Source of the DNA: an uncultured Christensenellaceae bacterium
GTDB taxonomy: Bacteria; Bacillota; Clostridia; Christensenellales; Aristaeellaceae
Direction: 5' to 3'
Assembly (NCBI GenBank): GCA_905236495.1
Contig: CAJOPV010000158.1
Coordinates: 1-5,252 of the forward strand
DNA length: 5,252 nucleotides
Part shown: positions 1 through 5,252 of the stretch, piece after piece
Layout of the letters: each line of letters starts with the position of its first letter
How positions within the stretch are numbered: position 1 is the stretch's first letter
Made by a program: the position numbers and the translations under genes
Notes under the pieces: model-generated
What the model saw: only the letters and a program-made list of their open reading frames with translations
What the model was told of the DNA's origin: nothing
The model's database searches: none

Positions 1-256
1 CAAGTTCCTGACCGCCGTTCAGCCCTCCGCGCCGCTTCCTCCTGTGCCGGTGGTTCCCGTTGGGTACGCCGTGGTGCAGCAGCCCCATAATTCTTTTGTG
101 TACTTCCGCTCCTCCCGCAGCACGGCGGACACCTCCAACGTGATCGCCAAGGTGCCCAGCGGCACGGTGGTGGAGGTATTGGAAAAGGGCGATACCTGGT
201 GCAAGATTCGCTACAACGGCATAGAAGGCTGGATGATATCCTGGTATCTGCAATAA
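1..256 (+). CDS. C-terminal part of an SH3b-domain cell-wall protein (5' truncated)
   Basis: This is the last 84 codons of a gene that begins before the window; the reading frame is open from base 2 to the TAA at 254-256. The visible part starts with a proline- and valine-rich linker (about residues 8-20 of the fragment), then a single bacterial SH3 (SH3b/SH3_3-type) domain to the C-terminus. Family hallmarks seen are the early YFRSS segment (in place of the usual NVRSG), then a SGTVVEVLEKGDTWCKI strand pair, then YNGIEGWM and a terminal WYL. Such domains usually bind cell-wall peptides or act as a targeting module on secreted hydrolases and other envelope proteins. The catalytic or anchoring part, if any, is outside the window, so the enzyme type cannot be named. 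A strong terminator follows at once, so the gene ends a separate transcription unit from the polyamine operon. Confidence 0.85.
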   Translation, partial: KFLTAVQPSAPLPPVPVVPVGYAVVQQPHNSFVYFRSSRSTADTSNVIAKVPSGTVVEVLEKGDTWCKIRYNGIEGWMISWYLQ

Positions 257-287
257 AAACAGGCCCGCAACCCCTTCGGCAGCCTGA

Positions 288-323
288 CCCTCCGTTTCCA
301 ACCGGGAAGCGGAGGGCTTTTTT
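288..323 (+). terminator. Rho-independent terminator of the SH3-domain gene
   Basis: A 12-bp stem pairs 288-299 (CCCTCCGTTTCC) with 305-316 (GGAAGCGGAGGG), with one G-T type pair and a 5-nt loop (AACCG). It is followed by C and six T residues (318-323). It lies 32 nt after the stop of the SH3 gene. A weaker hairpin (CAGGC at 260-264 with GCCTG at 282-286, plus an inner CCG/CGG) sits just before it. The terminator insulates the downstream operon from read-through. Confidence 0.92.
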
Positions 324-358
324 GCGAAAAAAACGGGAAAGAAAACGAAAAATGTATA

Positions 359-387
359 TTGACACGGGGCATGATCTGTGGTTTAAT
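359..387 (+). promoter_or_regulatory. Sigma-A type promoter of the regulator-potABCD operon
   Basis: A perfect -35 TTGACA (359-364) is followed by exactly 17 nt and a -10 TTTAAT (382-387, five of six matches to TATAAT). Bases 324-358 just upstream are strongly A-rich, which could act as an UP element. Transcription should start near 394, giving an untranslated leader of roughly 85 nt that contains both dyads. It is the only convincing promoter between the terminator at 288-323 and the regulator gene, so it probably drives the regulator and the whole transporter operon. Confidence 0.82.
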
Positions 388-398
388 GTTCCCTGCCG

Positions 399-423
399 GA
401 AAGTTTAGTTTTTCTAAACTTTC
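399..423. promoter_or_regulatory. Operator dyad 1 (GTTTAG-N5-CTAAAC)
   Basis: A perfect inverted repeat has 10-bp arms, GAAAGTTTAG at 399-408 and CTAAACTTTC at 414-423, separated by TTTTT. It begins within about 5 nt of the predicted transcription start, so a bound dimer would block promoter escape. Its core GTTTAG-N5-CTAAAC recurs at 438-454. The likely ligand is the HTH regulator encoded immediately downstream; this pairing is inference. The repeat could also form an RNA hairpin, but no U-run follows, so it is not a terminator. Confidence 0.72.
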
Positions 424-437
424 GGCTGTGATCGGAA

Positions 438-454
438 GTTTAGAAAAGCTAAAC
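438..454. promoter_or_regulatory. Operator dyad 2 (GTTTAG-N5-CTAAAC)
   Basis: The second copy of the dyad has 6-bp arms GTTTAG (438-443) and CTAAAC (449-454) around AAAAG. Its centre is 35 bp from that of dyad 1. Arms and spacer length are identical to the core of dyad 1, while the spacer and flanking bases differ. That pattern supports a protein-recognition site rather than simple duplication. It lies about 25 nt before the regulator start codon and just before the ribosome binding site. Confidence 0.7.
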
Positions 455-464
455 CGCGGAGGGC

Positions 465-471
465 GAGGAGG
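465..471 (+). promoter_or_regulatory. Ribosome binding site that fixes the GTG start of the regulator
   Basis: GAGGAGG at 465-471 lies 8 nt before the GTG at 480. An in-frame TAA at 450-452 (inside dyad 2) and the absence of other start codons between it and 480 leave GTG-480 as the only upstream start that gives a complete HTH domain. Confidence 0.8.
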
Positions 472-479
472 CGGCGCGG

Positions 480-1022
480 GTGAAGATCGGCGAAAAGCTG
501 AGGCGGCTGCGGCTGCAGAAGGGCCTGACCCAGGAGGAAGTGGCGGACAGGTGCGAACTGAGCAAGGGGTTCATTTCGCAGGTAGAGAGGGATCTGGCCT
601 CCCCCTCCATCGCCACCCTCACCGACATGCTGGAATGCCTGGGCAGCAATCTGAAGGAATTTTTCTCCGAAACGGGGGATGAAAAAACCGTCTTTTCTCA
701 AAACGATATGTTCGTTAAAGAGGACGGGGAAACCCTGAAGGGCAGCATCACGTGGCTGGTGCCCAGCGCCCAGAAAAACGATATGGAGCCCATCCTGGTG
801 GAATTGGGGGAGGGGGGCCGCACCCAGGAAATGCCCCCTCACGAGGGCGAGGAATTCGGCTTCGTACTCAGCGGTACGGTGACGCTTCGGGTGGATGGCA
901 AGCGCTACCGGGTGAAAACGGGAGAAAGCTTTTCCCTGCATCCCAACGCCGCCCATTCCGTGGAGAACGCCGGCAAACGCCCAGCCCGGTTCCTGTGGGT
1001 TTCCACCCCGCCGAATTTTTGA
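480..1022 (+). CDS. XRE-family HTH / cupin transcriptional regulator (PuuR-like)
   Basis: This 180-residue DNA-binding protein has the usual length for this family. Residues about 4-60 form an XRE-type helix-turn-helix; the TQEEVADRCELSKGFISQVE stretch is the classic helix 2-turn-helix 3. Residues about 105-176 form a small cupin barrel. Cupin motif 1 keeps H121, E125 and G132, but the first His of the HxH pair is P119. Motif 2 keeps G148, H159 and N163. So three of the four usual metal-ligand positions are present. Relatives include E. coli PuuR, which controls putrescine utilisation. The gene is the first of the operon, 18 nt before potA, with two dyads in its own leader. I therefore infer an autoregulator that controls polyamine uptake, with the cupin domain as the sensor. 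Whether it represses or activates, and its ligand, cannot be read from the sequence. It starts with GTG. Confidence 0.92.
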   Translation: MKIGEKLRRLRLQKGLTQEEVADRCELSKGFISQVERDLASPSIATLTDMLECLGSNLKEFFSETGDEKTVFSQNDMFVKEDGETLKGSITWLVPSAQKNDMEPILVELGEGGRTQEMPPHEGEEFGFVLSGTVTLRVDGKRYRVKTGESFSLHPNAAHSVENAGKRPARFLWVSTPPNF

Positions 1023-1040
1023 TATTGGGAGGACGTTACC

Positions 1041-2120
1041 ATGGAAGAACAGCGCCTGATTTCCCTGGAAAACATCTGCAAGGCTTACGACGGGGTCACG
1101 GTACTCAACAATATCAACCTCTATATCCGTAAAAAGGAATTCGTTACCCTGCTGGGCCCCTCCGGCTGCGGCAAGACCACCACGCTTCGCATCATCGGGG
1201 GCTTTGAAAACGCGGACAGCGGGCGGGTGATCTTCGACGGCAAGGATATCTCCGGCATCCCGCCCTACAAGCGGCGGGTGAACACGGTATTCCAGAAATA
1301 CGCCCTGTTTCCTCACCTGAACGTGAAGGACAATATCGCCTTCGGCTTGAAGCTCAAAAAGCTGCCCAAGGACGAGATCGCCCGGCGGGTGGATTATATG
1401 CTGGATCTGGTGAACCTTTCCGGCTACGGCAAGCGCAGCGTGGAATCCCTCTCCGGCGGGCAGCAGCAGCGCATCGCCATCGCCAGGGCCCTGGTGAACG
1501 AGCCGGAGGTGCTTTTGCTGGATGAGCCCTTGGGCGCGCTGGACTTAAAGCTGCGAAAGGAAATGCAGCTGGAGCTTAAATCCATGCAGCAGCGGCTGGG
1601 CATCACCTTCCTTTACGTCACCCACGATCAGGAGGAAGCACTCACCATGTCGGATACCATCGTGGTGATGCGGGGAGGCAATATCCTGCAGATCGGCACC
1701 CCCAAATCCATTTACGACGAGCCCAAGAACGCCTTCGTCGCCAACTTCATCGGGGAGAGCAACATTTTCTCCGGCACCATGGTGCGGGATGAGCTGGTGC
1801 ATTTCTGCGGGGAGGATTTCCCCTGCGTGGACTCCGGCTTTGGCGAAGACAAGCCCGTTGACGTGGTGATCCGGCCCGAGGATGTATTGATCGTGGGCGA
1901 GGACGTGGGCCAGGTGACGGGCGTGATCAAATCCGTGCTCTTTAAGGGCGTGCATTATGAAATGATGATCGACGCGGGCCACTCCATCTGGAAGGTGCAT
2001 TCCACCACCATGCAGCCCGAGGGCAGCCGGGTGGGCCTTTCCGTGGTGCCCTTCAACCTGCACATTATGAAGCCCATGGCGCAGGAGGAAAAGCCCGGGG
2101 AGGAACAAGCGGATGAATGA
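1041..2120 (+). CDS. potA: Spermidine/putrescine ABC transporter ATP-binding protein PotA
   Basis: This is the cytoplasmic ATPase subunit (359 residues, near the usual PotA length) that energises import through PotB/PotC. Visible motifs in order are Walker A GPSGCGKTT (39-47), Q-loop Q85 in the VFQKYALFPH context, signature LSGGQQQR (137-144), Walker B VLLLDEP (157-163) with catalytic E162, D-loop around D168, and H-loop H195 in YVTHDQEEA. After the nucleotide-binding domain (about 1-235) comes a TOBE-type C-terminal domain, starting near VVIRPED (275-281) and running to about 340. It is typical of polyamine/iron/maltose-class importers. All catalytic residues are present. A GGGAGG at 1027-1032, 8 nt upstream, supports the ATG. 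The 3' end overlaps potB by 8 nt. The ATPase alone does not separate polyamine from other CUT1-like importers; potB, potC and potD settle the assignment. Confidence 0.96.
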   Translation: MEEQRLISLENICKAYDGVTVLNNINLYIRKKEFVTLLGPSGCGKTTTLRIIGGFENADSGRVIFDGKDISGIPPYKRRVNTVFQKYALFPHLNVKDNIAFGLKLKKLPKDEIARRVDYMLDLVNLSGYGKRSVESLSGGQQQRIAIARALVNEPEVLLLDEPLGALDLKLRKEMQLELKSMQQRLGITFLYVTHDQEEALTMSDTIVVMRGGNILQIGTPKSIYDEPKNAFVANFIGESNIFSGTMVRDELVHFCGEDFPCVDSGFGEDKPVDVVIRPEDVLIVGEDVGQVTGVIKSVLFKGVHYEMMIDAGHSIWKVHSTTMQPEGSRVGLSVVPFNLHIMKPMAQEEKPGEEQADE

Positions 2121-3129
2121 TTATCAGATGCCAAGCTGGGGCTACTGGGTCATGGGCGTGGGGCTGGCCCTGTACTTAGTGCTGCTGGTAGGGTATTTCA
2201 TCAAATGCCGGGGCTTCCGGCGTCCGGTGTTCGCTTCGCCCTATGTGCTGTGGATCGTGATTTTTACGGTGATCCCGGTGCTGCTGGTGGCTTATTTCGC
2301 CCTGACAGACGGGAACGGCAATTTTACCCTTGATAACTTTCGGGATTTCTGGGACAGCGATTATCTGCGCAGGGCCGCCATATCGCCTGAACGGGCAGAG
2401 AAGCTGAAGGAAAGGGGCATGACGCTGGAGGAGTATCTGCCCCCAAATTCCAGCAATGTGGATACGCTGATCCATTCCATCTGGATGGCCTTTCAGTGCA
2501 CGGTGATCTGCCTGCTGCTGGGGTATCCCGCCGCCCACATCATGGCGGATCGTGAATTCAAGCTGGGGGCCACGCTGGTGGTGCTGTTCATGGTGCCTAT
2601 GTGGATGAACTTCGTGCTGCGTACTTACGCCCTGTCGGAGCTGCTGGAGGAAGACGGGCTGATCAACAACATTCTGAAAGGCGTGGGCATCGGCGCTCGG
2701 CAGCTTCTGAACACGGACGGGGCCATACAGCTGGGCATGGTATATAATTACCTGCCGTTCATGGTGTTCCCTATCTATAATTCTTTGAACAAAATGGATT
2801 ATAAACTGTCCGAGGCGGCGATGGATCTGGGCTGCAACAAATGGCAGACGTTCTATAAGGTGACGCTGCCCCTATCCGTGCCCGGTGTCATCAGCGGGAT
2901 CACCATGGTGTTCATGCCCGCGGTGACGACCTTCGCCATTTCCCGGATGCTGGGCGGAGGCAAAACGCCGCCCCTGTTCGGGGACCTGATCGAAAAGCGG
3001 TTTTCCGGCTCCGCCCTCAATTGGAATCTGGGCTCGGCGCTGTCCATGGTGATGATGGTTTTGATCCTCATTAGCCTGGGTTTCCTGCAGAAAGCAGACC
3101 CCAAGGGGGAAGGAGGCGGCATCATATAA
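2113..3129 (+). CDS. potB: Spermidine/putrescine ABC transporter permease PotB, with N-terminal extension and loop insertion
   Basis: This integral membrane subunit has 338 residues, about 50-60 longer than typical PotB. The family core is clear: a GYPAAHIMA segment, PMWMNFVLRTYA (162-173), YNYLPFMVFPIYNSL (211-225) and the EAA loop that docks on the ATPase (E234-A-A-M-D-L-G240 through LPLSVPGVISG). Hydrophobic segments lie near 11-30, 43-64, 122-143, 151-171, 204-224, 256-276 and 304-325, which is seven instead of the usual six. The first one is an extra segment followed by a basic KCRGFRRP stretch. Residues about 86-118, just after the normal FTLDNF...DYL region, are an added hydrophilic stretch that falls in the first extracytoplasmic loop. 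The start is supported by GGGGAGG at 2097-2103, 9 nt upstream, and overlaps the end of potA by 8 nt, suggesting translational coupling. Confidence 0.94.
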   Translation: MNDYQMPSWGYWVMGVGLALYLVLLVGYFIKCRGFRRPVFASPYVLWIVIFTVIPVLLVAYFALTDGNGNFTLDNFRDFWDSDYLRRAAISPERAEKLKERGMTLEEYLPPNSSNVDTLIHSIWMAFQCTVICLLLGYPAAHIMADREFKLGATLVVLFMVPMWMNFVLRTYALSELLEEDGLINNILKGVGIGARQLLNTDGAIQLGMVYNYLPFMVFPIYNSLNKMDYKLSEAAMDLGCNKWQTFYKVTLPLSVPGVISGITMVFMPAVTTFAISRMLGGGKTPPLFGDLIEKRFSGSALNWNLGSALSMVMMVLILISLGFLQKADPKGEGGGII

Positions 3130-3894
3130 ATGAAGGTTTTGAAGCGGTTTTATCTGGCGCTGATCCTCGTATTCCTGTACGCACCGATCCTGGTGATGAT
3201 CGTTCAATCCTTCAACGCGGGCAAGAGCCGTGCGGTGTGGGAAGGGTTTTCCTTCCGCTGGTATGCCGAACTGTTCAACACCGCGCAGATCAAGGACGCC
3301 CTGATCGTGACGCTGACGGTGGCAGCGCTGGCTACGATCATTTCGACGGTGCTGGGCACCCTGGCCGCCATCGGCATCCAGGCCATGAAGGCCCGGCCTC
3401 AGACGGTGATGCTGGCGCTGAACAATATTCCGCTGACGATGCCGGATATCGTGACGGGCATTTCCCTGATGCTTCTCTTCATCTTTACCGGGGTGCCCCG
3501 GGGATATGTGACGATGCTTCTGGCCCATATCACCTTTGATATCCCTTACGTCATCCTCTCCGTGCTGCCCAAGCTGAAGCAGATGAACCAAAACAGCTAT
3601 GAAGCGGCCTTGGACCTGGGGGCAACGCCGACCTACGCGCTGCTGCACGTGATCCTGCCCGAGGTTATGCCGGGCGTCATCACTGGGGCCATGCTGGCGT
3701 TCACCCTGAGCCTGGATGATTTCACCATCAGCTATTTCACTTCGCCCACCGTCCAGAACCTTTCCACCCTTATCTACTCGCAGTCGAGACAGGGCATCAA
3801 GCTGTACATGTACGCGCTGTCGGCCTTGATGTTCGTGGCCCTGCTGGTATTGCTGCTGCTGGTGAACAAACGGTCCAGCAAAGCGGAAATATAA
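3130..3894 (+). CDS. potC: Spermidine/putrescine ABC transporter permease PotC
   Basis: This second permease subunit (254 residues, normal length for PotC) pairs with PotB to form the membrane channel. Hydrophobic segments lie near 8-28, 57-84, 100-121, 124-145, 180-200 and 225-245. Family signatures are LYAPILVMIVQSFN at the end of the first segment, NNIPLTMPDIVTGISL (98-113), the EAA loop E158-A-A-L-D-L-G164 through LPEVMPGVITG, and SLDDFTISYFTSP (194-206), which is highly characteristic of PotC. The ATG directly follows the potB stop (TAAATG) with no gap. An AAGGAGG lies at 3110-3116 inside the potB end, with a rather long 13-nt spacing, so translation may depend partly on ribosomes finishing potB. 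Confidence 0.96.
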   Translation: MKVLKRFYLALILVFLYAPILVMIVQSFNAGKSRAVWEGFSFRWYAELFNTAQIKDALIVTLTVAALATIISTVLGTLAAIGIQAMKARPQTVMLALNNIPLTMPDIVTGISLMLLFIFTGVPRGYVTMLLAHITFDIPYVILSVLPKLKQMNQNSYEAALDLGATPTYALLHVILPEVMPGVITGAMLAFTLSLDDFTISYFTSPTVQNLSTLIYSQSRQGIKLYMYALSALMFVALLVLLLLVNKRSSKAEI

Positions 3895-3913
3895 TTTTAG
3901 GAGGTATGCCCAA

Positions 3914-4960
3914 ATGAAAAAGATCGTTTCTCTGCTGTGCGCGTTGGTGCTGTGCTGCGCGATGATGCCCGTGAGCGGTGCTTTTGCTGCTGAGGAAGAG
4001 GTCGCCGTTTATAACTGGTTCGATTATATGGACCCTGAGGTGTTCGATCTGTTTGAGCAGGAAACGGGCATTCATGTGGTGCCCTACTATTTCACCACCA
4101 ACGAAGAGATGATCGTGCAGGTGCAGTACAATCCCGGCGCGTATGACCTGGTGTTCCCCTCCGATTACATCGTAGAAAAGATGGTGCGGCTGGGGATGCT
4201 GGCGGAGATCAATTACGACAATATCCCCAACCTTGTCAATATCGACGAAAACCTGCTGAACCCCGACTACGACCCCGAGAACAAATACAGTGTGCCCTTC
4301 ATGTGGGGTACTTTGGGCATCCTTTACAACGTCACCATGGTGGAGGAAGAGGTGGATTCCTGGTCCATCCTGTGGAATGAAAAATACGCCAACAGGATCT
4401 ATATGCTGGATTCTATTCGGGATACCATGGGCATCGCCCTGAAATACTTGGGCTATTCCATGAACAGTACCGACCTGTTTGAATTACGGGAAGCATCCGA
4501 TCTGCTCATTGCCCAGAAGCCTATTGTGAAGGCTTATTACGTGGATGAAACCAAGGAAAAAATGGCGGCGGGGGAAGCGGCCCTGGCCCTGATGTGGAGC
4601 GGCGACGCCCTCTTTGCCATGGAGCTCAACGAGGATCTGGATTACGTAGTGCCGCAGGAGGGCAGCAATATCTGGGTGGATCCCATGGTGATCCCCGCCA
4701 CGGCGAAGAATAAGGAAAACGCCGAAAAGCTCATCAATTTCCTTTGCCGCCCCGATATCGCCCAGCGGAACTGCGAATACATCTGGTATTCTTCTCCCAA
4801 CAAGGCCGCCATCGAGGCGATGGGAGAGGATTACACCGAAAACCTTACCATCAATCCTTCCCAGGATATCATCGATCGGTGCGAATTCTTCCACGATATC
4901 CCGGAGGATGAATTCGAAGATTTCAACGACGAATGGGAGCGTGTAAAGGATGCCCGTTAA
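3914..4960 (+). CDS. potD: Spermidine/putrescine-binding protein PotD
   Basis: This extracytoplasmic substrate-binding subunit (348 residues, the usual length) delivers polyamine to PotBC. Residues 1-25 are a Sec signal peptide (MKK, hydrophobic core, likely cleavage after AFA), without a proper lipobox. The mature start VYNWFDY, then TNEEM, YDLVFPSDYIVEKM (77-90), KYSVPFMWGTLGILYN (124-139), ALMWSGDA (225-232), NIWVDPMVIP (252-261), KLINFL and WYSSPN (291-296) follow PotD throughout. Compared with E. coli PotD contacts as I recall them, W35, Y38, Y85, W228, W254, D256 and Y292 match. The positions of D168, E171 and Q327 appear as S167, D170 and F326. The ligand is therefore a polyamine-type molecule, but which one is open. 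AGGAGG at 3899-3904 lies 9 nt before the ATG; the gap from potC is 19 nt. The last 11 nt overlap the next gene. Confidence 0.95.
   Translation: MKKIVSLLCALVLCCAMMPVSGAFAAEEEVAVYNWFDYMDPEVFDLFEQETGIHVVPYYFTTNEEMIVQVQYNPGAYDLVFPSDYIVEKMVRLGMLAEINYDNIPNLVNIDENLLNPDYDPENKYSVPFMWGTLGILYNVTMVEEEVDSWSILWNEKYANRIYMLDSIRDTMGIALKYLGYSMNSTDLFELREASDLLIAQKPIVKAYYVDETKEKMAAGEAALALMWSGDALFAMELNEDLDYVVPQEGSNIWVDPMVIPATAKNKENAEKLINFLCRPDIAQRNCEYIWYSSPNKAAIEAMGEDYTENLTINPSQDIIDRCEFFHDIPEDEFEDFNDEWERVKDAR
4935..4939 (+). promoter_or_regulatory. Ribosome binding site for the peptidoglycan-binding protein gene, inside potD
   Basis: GGGAG at 4935-4939, within the end of potD, lies 10 nt before the ATG at 4950. 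A TAA at 4944-4946 in the frame of the new gene rules out any earlier start, so ATG-4950 is fixed. A second purine run (AAAGG, 4945-4949) is too close to the ATG to serve. Confidence 0.55.
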
Positions 4961-5252
4961 AAGGCGTCGCCTTGCGTGCGCTTGTTTCATCTGCCTGCTG
5001 ATCCTATGCCTGTGCCCCTGCGGCCTTTCGGAGGAATACCGCACCCTGAAGGCGGGGGACGAGGGCAGGGACGTGCAGCAGCTGAAAACCGCCATGTATT
5101 GGCTGGGGTACTTCAAGGAGAAGAACGTATCCGACAGCTATAATTCCCTGACGGCGGAAAGGGTGCGGCTGCTGCAAAGGAACAACGGCCTGGAGGAAAC
5201 GGGCGTCGCCGATGCCGCTTTGCAGGAATTGATCTATTCCGGCAATTGCGTC
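4950..5252 (+). CDS. Secreted peptidoglycan-binding domain protein (3' truncated)
   Basis: The first 101 codons are open to the window edge with no stop. The N-terminus is basic (VKRRR) and followed by a hydrophobic stretch of about residues 8-26 that is a plausible signal peptide, with cleavage perhaps near LS/EE (27-28). It is unusually rich in cysteine (C10, C12, C15, C20, C22, C24). From about residue 33 there is a PG_binding_1-type fold: LKAGDEGRDVQQLKTAMYWLGY, then SYNSLTAERVRLLQRNNGL, ETGVADAALQELIY, which fits the usual pattern of G-x-x-G-x-D-V-x-x-L-Q, LGY, T-x-x-A-V, FQ, NGL, DG. A short insertion follows LGY. Its role is probably attachment to, or work on, peptidoglycan outside the membrane. 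The C-terminal, possibly catalytic, part is missing. The start overlaps the potD end by 11 nt, with no terminator between, so it is likely co-transcribed with the importer. Confidence 0.83.
   Translation, partial: MPVKRRRLACACFICLLILCLCPCGLSEEYRTLKAGDEGRDVQQLKTAMYWLGYFKEKNVSDSYNSLTAERVRLLQRNNGLEETGVADAALQELIYSGNCV

Noticed and set aside
399..423. The first dyad as an intrinsic terminator or attenuator in the leader.
   Set aside because: The stem is A/T-rich and no T-run follows it. The second copy shares its core exactly, which fits a protein-binding site better.
394..479. A riboswitch in the leader of the operon.
   Set aside because: The leader of about 85 nt is taken up by the two short dyads and the ribosome binding site, and I see no known riboswitch core or multi-helix junction.
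359..682. A plus-strand open frame starting near the promoter and running into the regulator gene.
   Set aside because: It is in another frame than the HTH protein, has low-complexity Gly/Ala/Arg content, and begins within the promoter itself, before the likely transcription start.
414..1316. A 300-codon open frame on the minus strand across the regulator and the start of potA.
   Set aside because: It lies opposite two genes with clear family motifs, has no recognisable domain, and such antisense frames are expected in GC-rich coding DNA.
2872..3648. A 258-codon open frame on the minus strand across potB and potC.
   Set aside because: Its product is rich in His, Gln and Arg, as expected from the complement of membrane-protein codons, and it shows no domain; it is a shadow of the permease genes.
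4960..5030. A terminator after potD.
   Set aside because: No stem with a following T-run is present, and the next gene already starts inside potD.
4484..5116. A 210-codon open frame on the minus strand covering the potD end and the next gene.
   Set aside because: Both genes opposite it have clear signal peptides and domains, and this frame has no domain of its own.

Overview
The window is about 5.25 kb of GC-rich bacterial DNA (clearly above 50% G+C by eye, with G/C-rich third codon positions in the genes). It looks like the chromosome of a high-GC Clostridia-type Firmicute. The support for this is strong AGGAGG-like ribosome binding sites before nearly every gene, a compact potABCD operon led by an XRE-cupin regulator, and flanking secreted proteins with bacterial SH3 and peptidoglycan-binding domains. 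The taxonomic placement is an inference from style, not a match.

Layout, all on the + strand: (1) 1-256, the 3' end of a gene for a cell-wall type SH3 domain protein, followed by a strong intrinsic terminator (288-323). (2) 324-479, a regulatory region: an A-rich stretch, a near-consensus sigma-A promoter (TTGACA, 17 nt, TTTAAT), then two copies of the dyad GTTTAG-N5-CTAAAC centred about 35 bp apart in the transcribed leader, then the ribosome binding site of the regulator. (3) 480-1022, an XRE-cupin regulator of the PuuR-like type. (4) 1041-4960, a complete spermidine/putrescine ABC importer in the order ATPase (potA), permease (potB), permease (potC), binding protein (potD), with gaps of 18 and 19 nt, one 8-nt overlap and one direct abutment. 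(5) 4950-5252, the 5' end of a secreted peptidoglycan-binding domain protein whose start codon lies inside the end of potD; it runs off the window.

The genes from 480 onward read as one transcription unit driven from the promoter at 359-387. No terminator is visible between them. PotD would capture polyamine outside the cell, PotB/PotC form the channel and PotA powers it. The regulator probably binds the two dyads just downstream of its own promoter and adjusts transcription of itself and the importer, with its cupin domain as the likely ligand sensor.

Most of the window is a familiar system. The points that stand out are the duplicated operator, an extra N-terminal membrane segment and an extracytoplasmic-loop insertion in PotB, changes at three expected polyamine-contact positions in PotD, the absence of a lipobox in PotD, and translational overlap of a cell-wall protein gene with potD. 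I found no rRNA, tRNA, CRISPR array, mobile element or attachment site.
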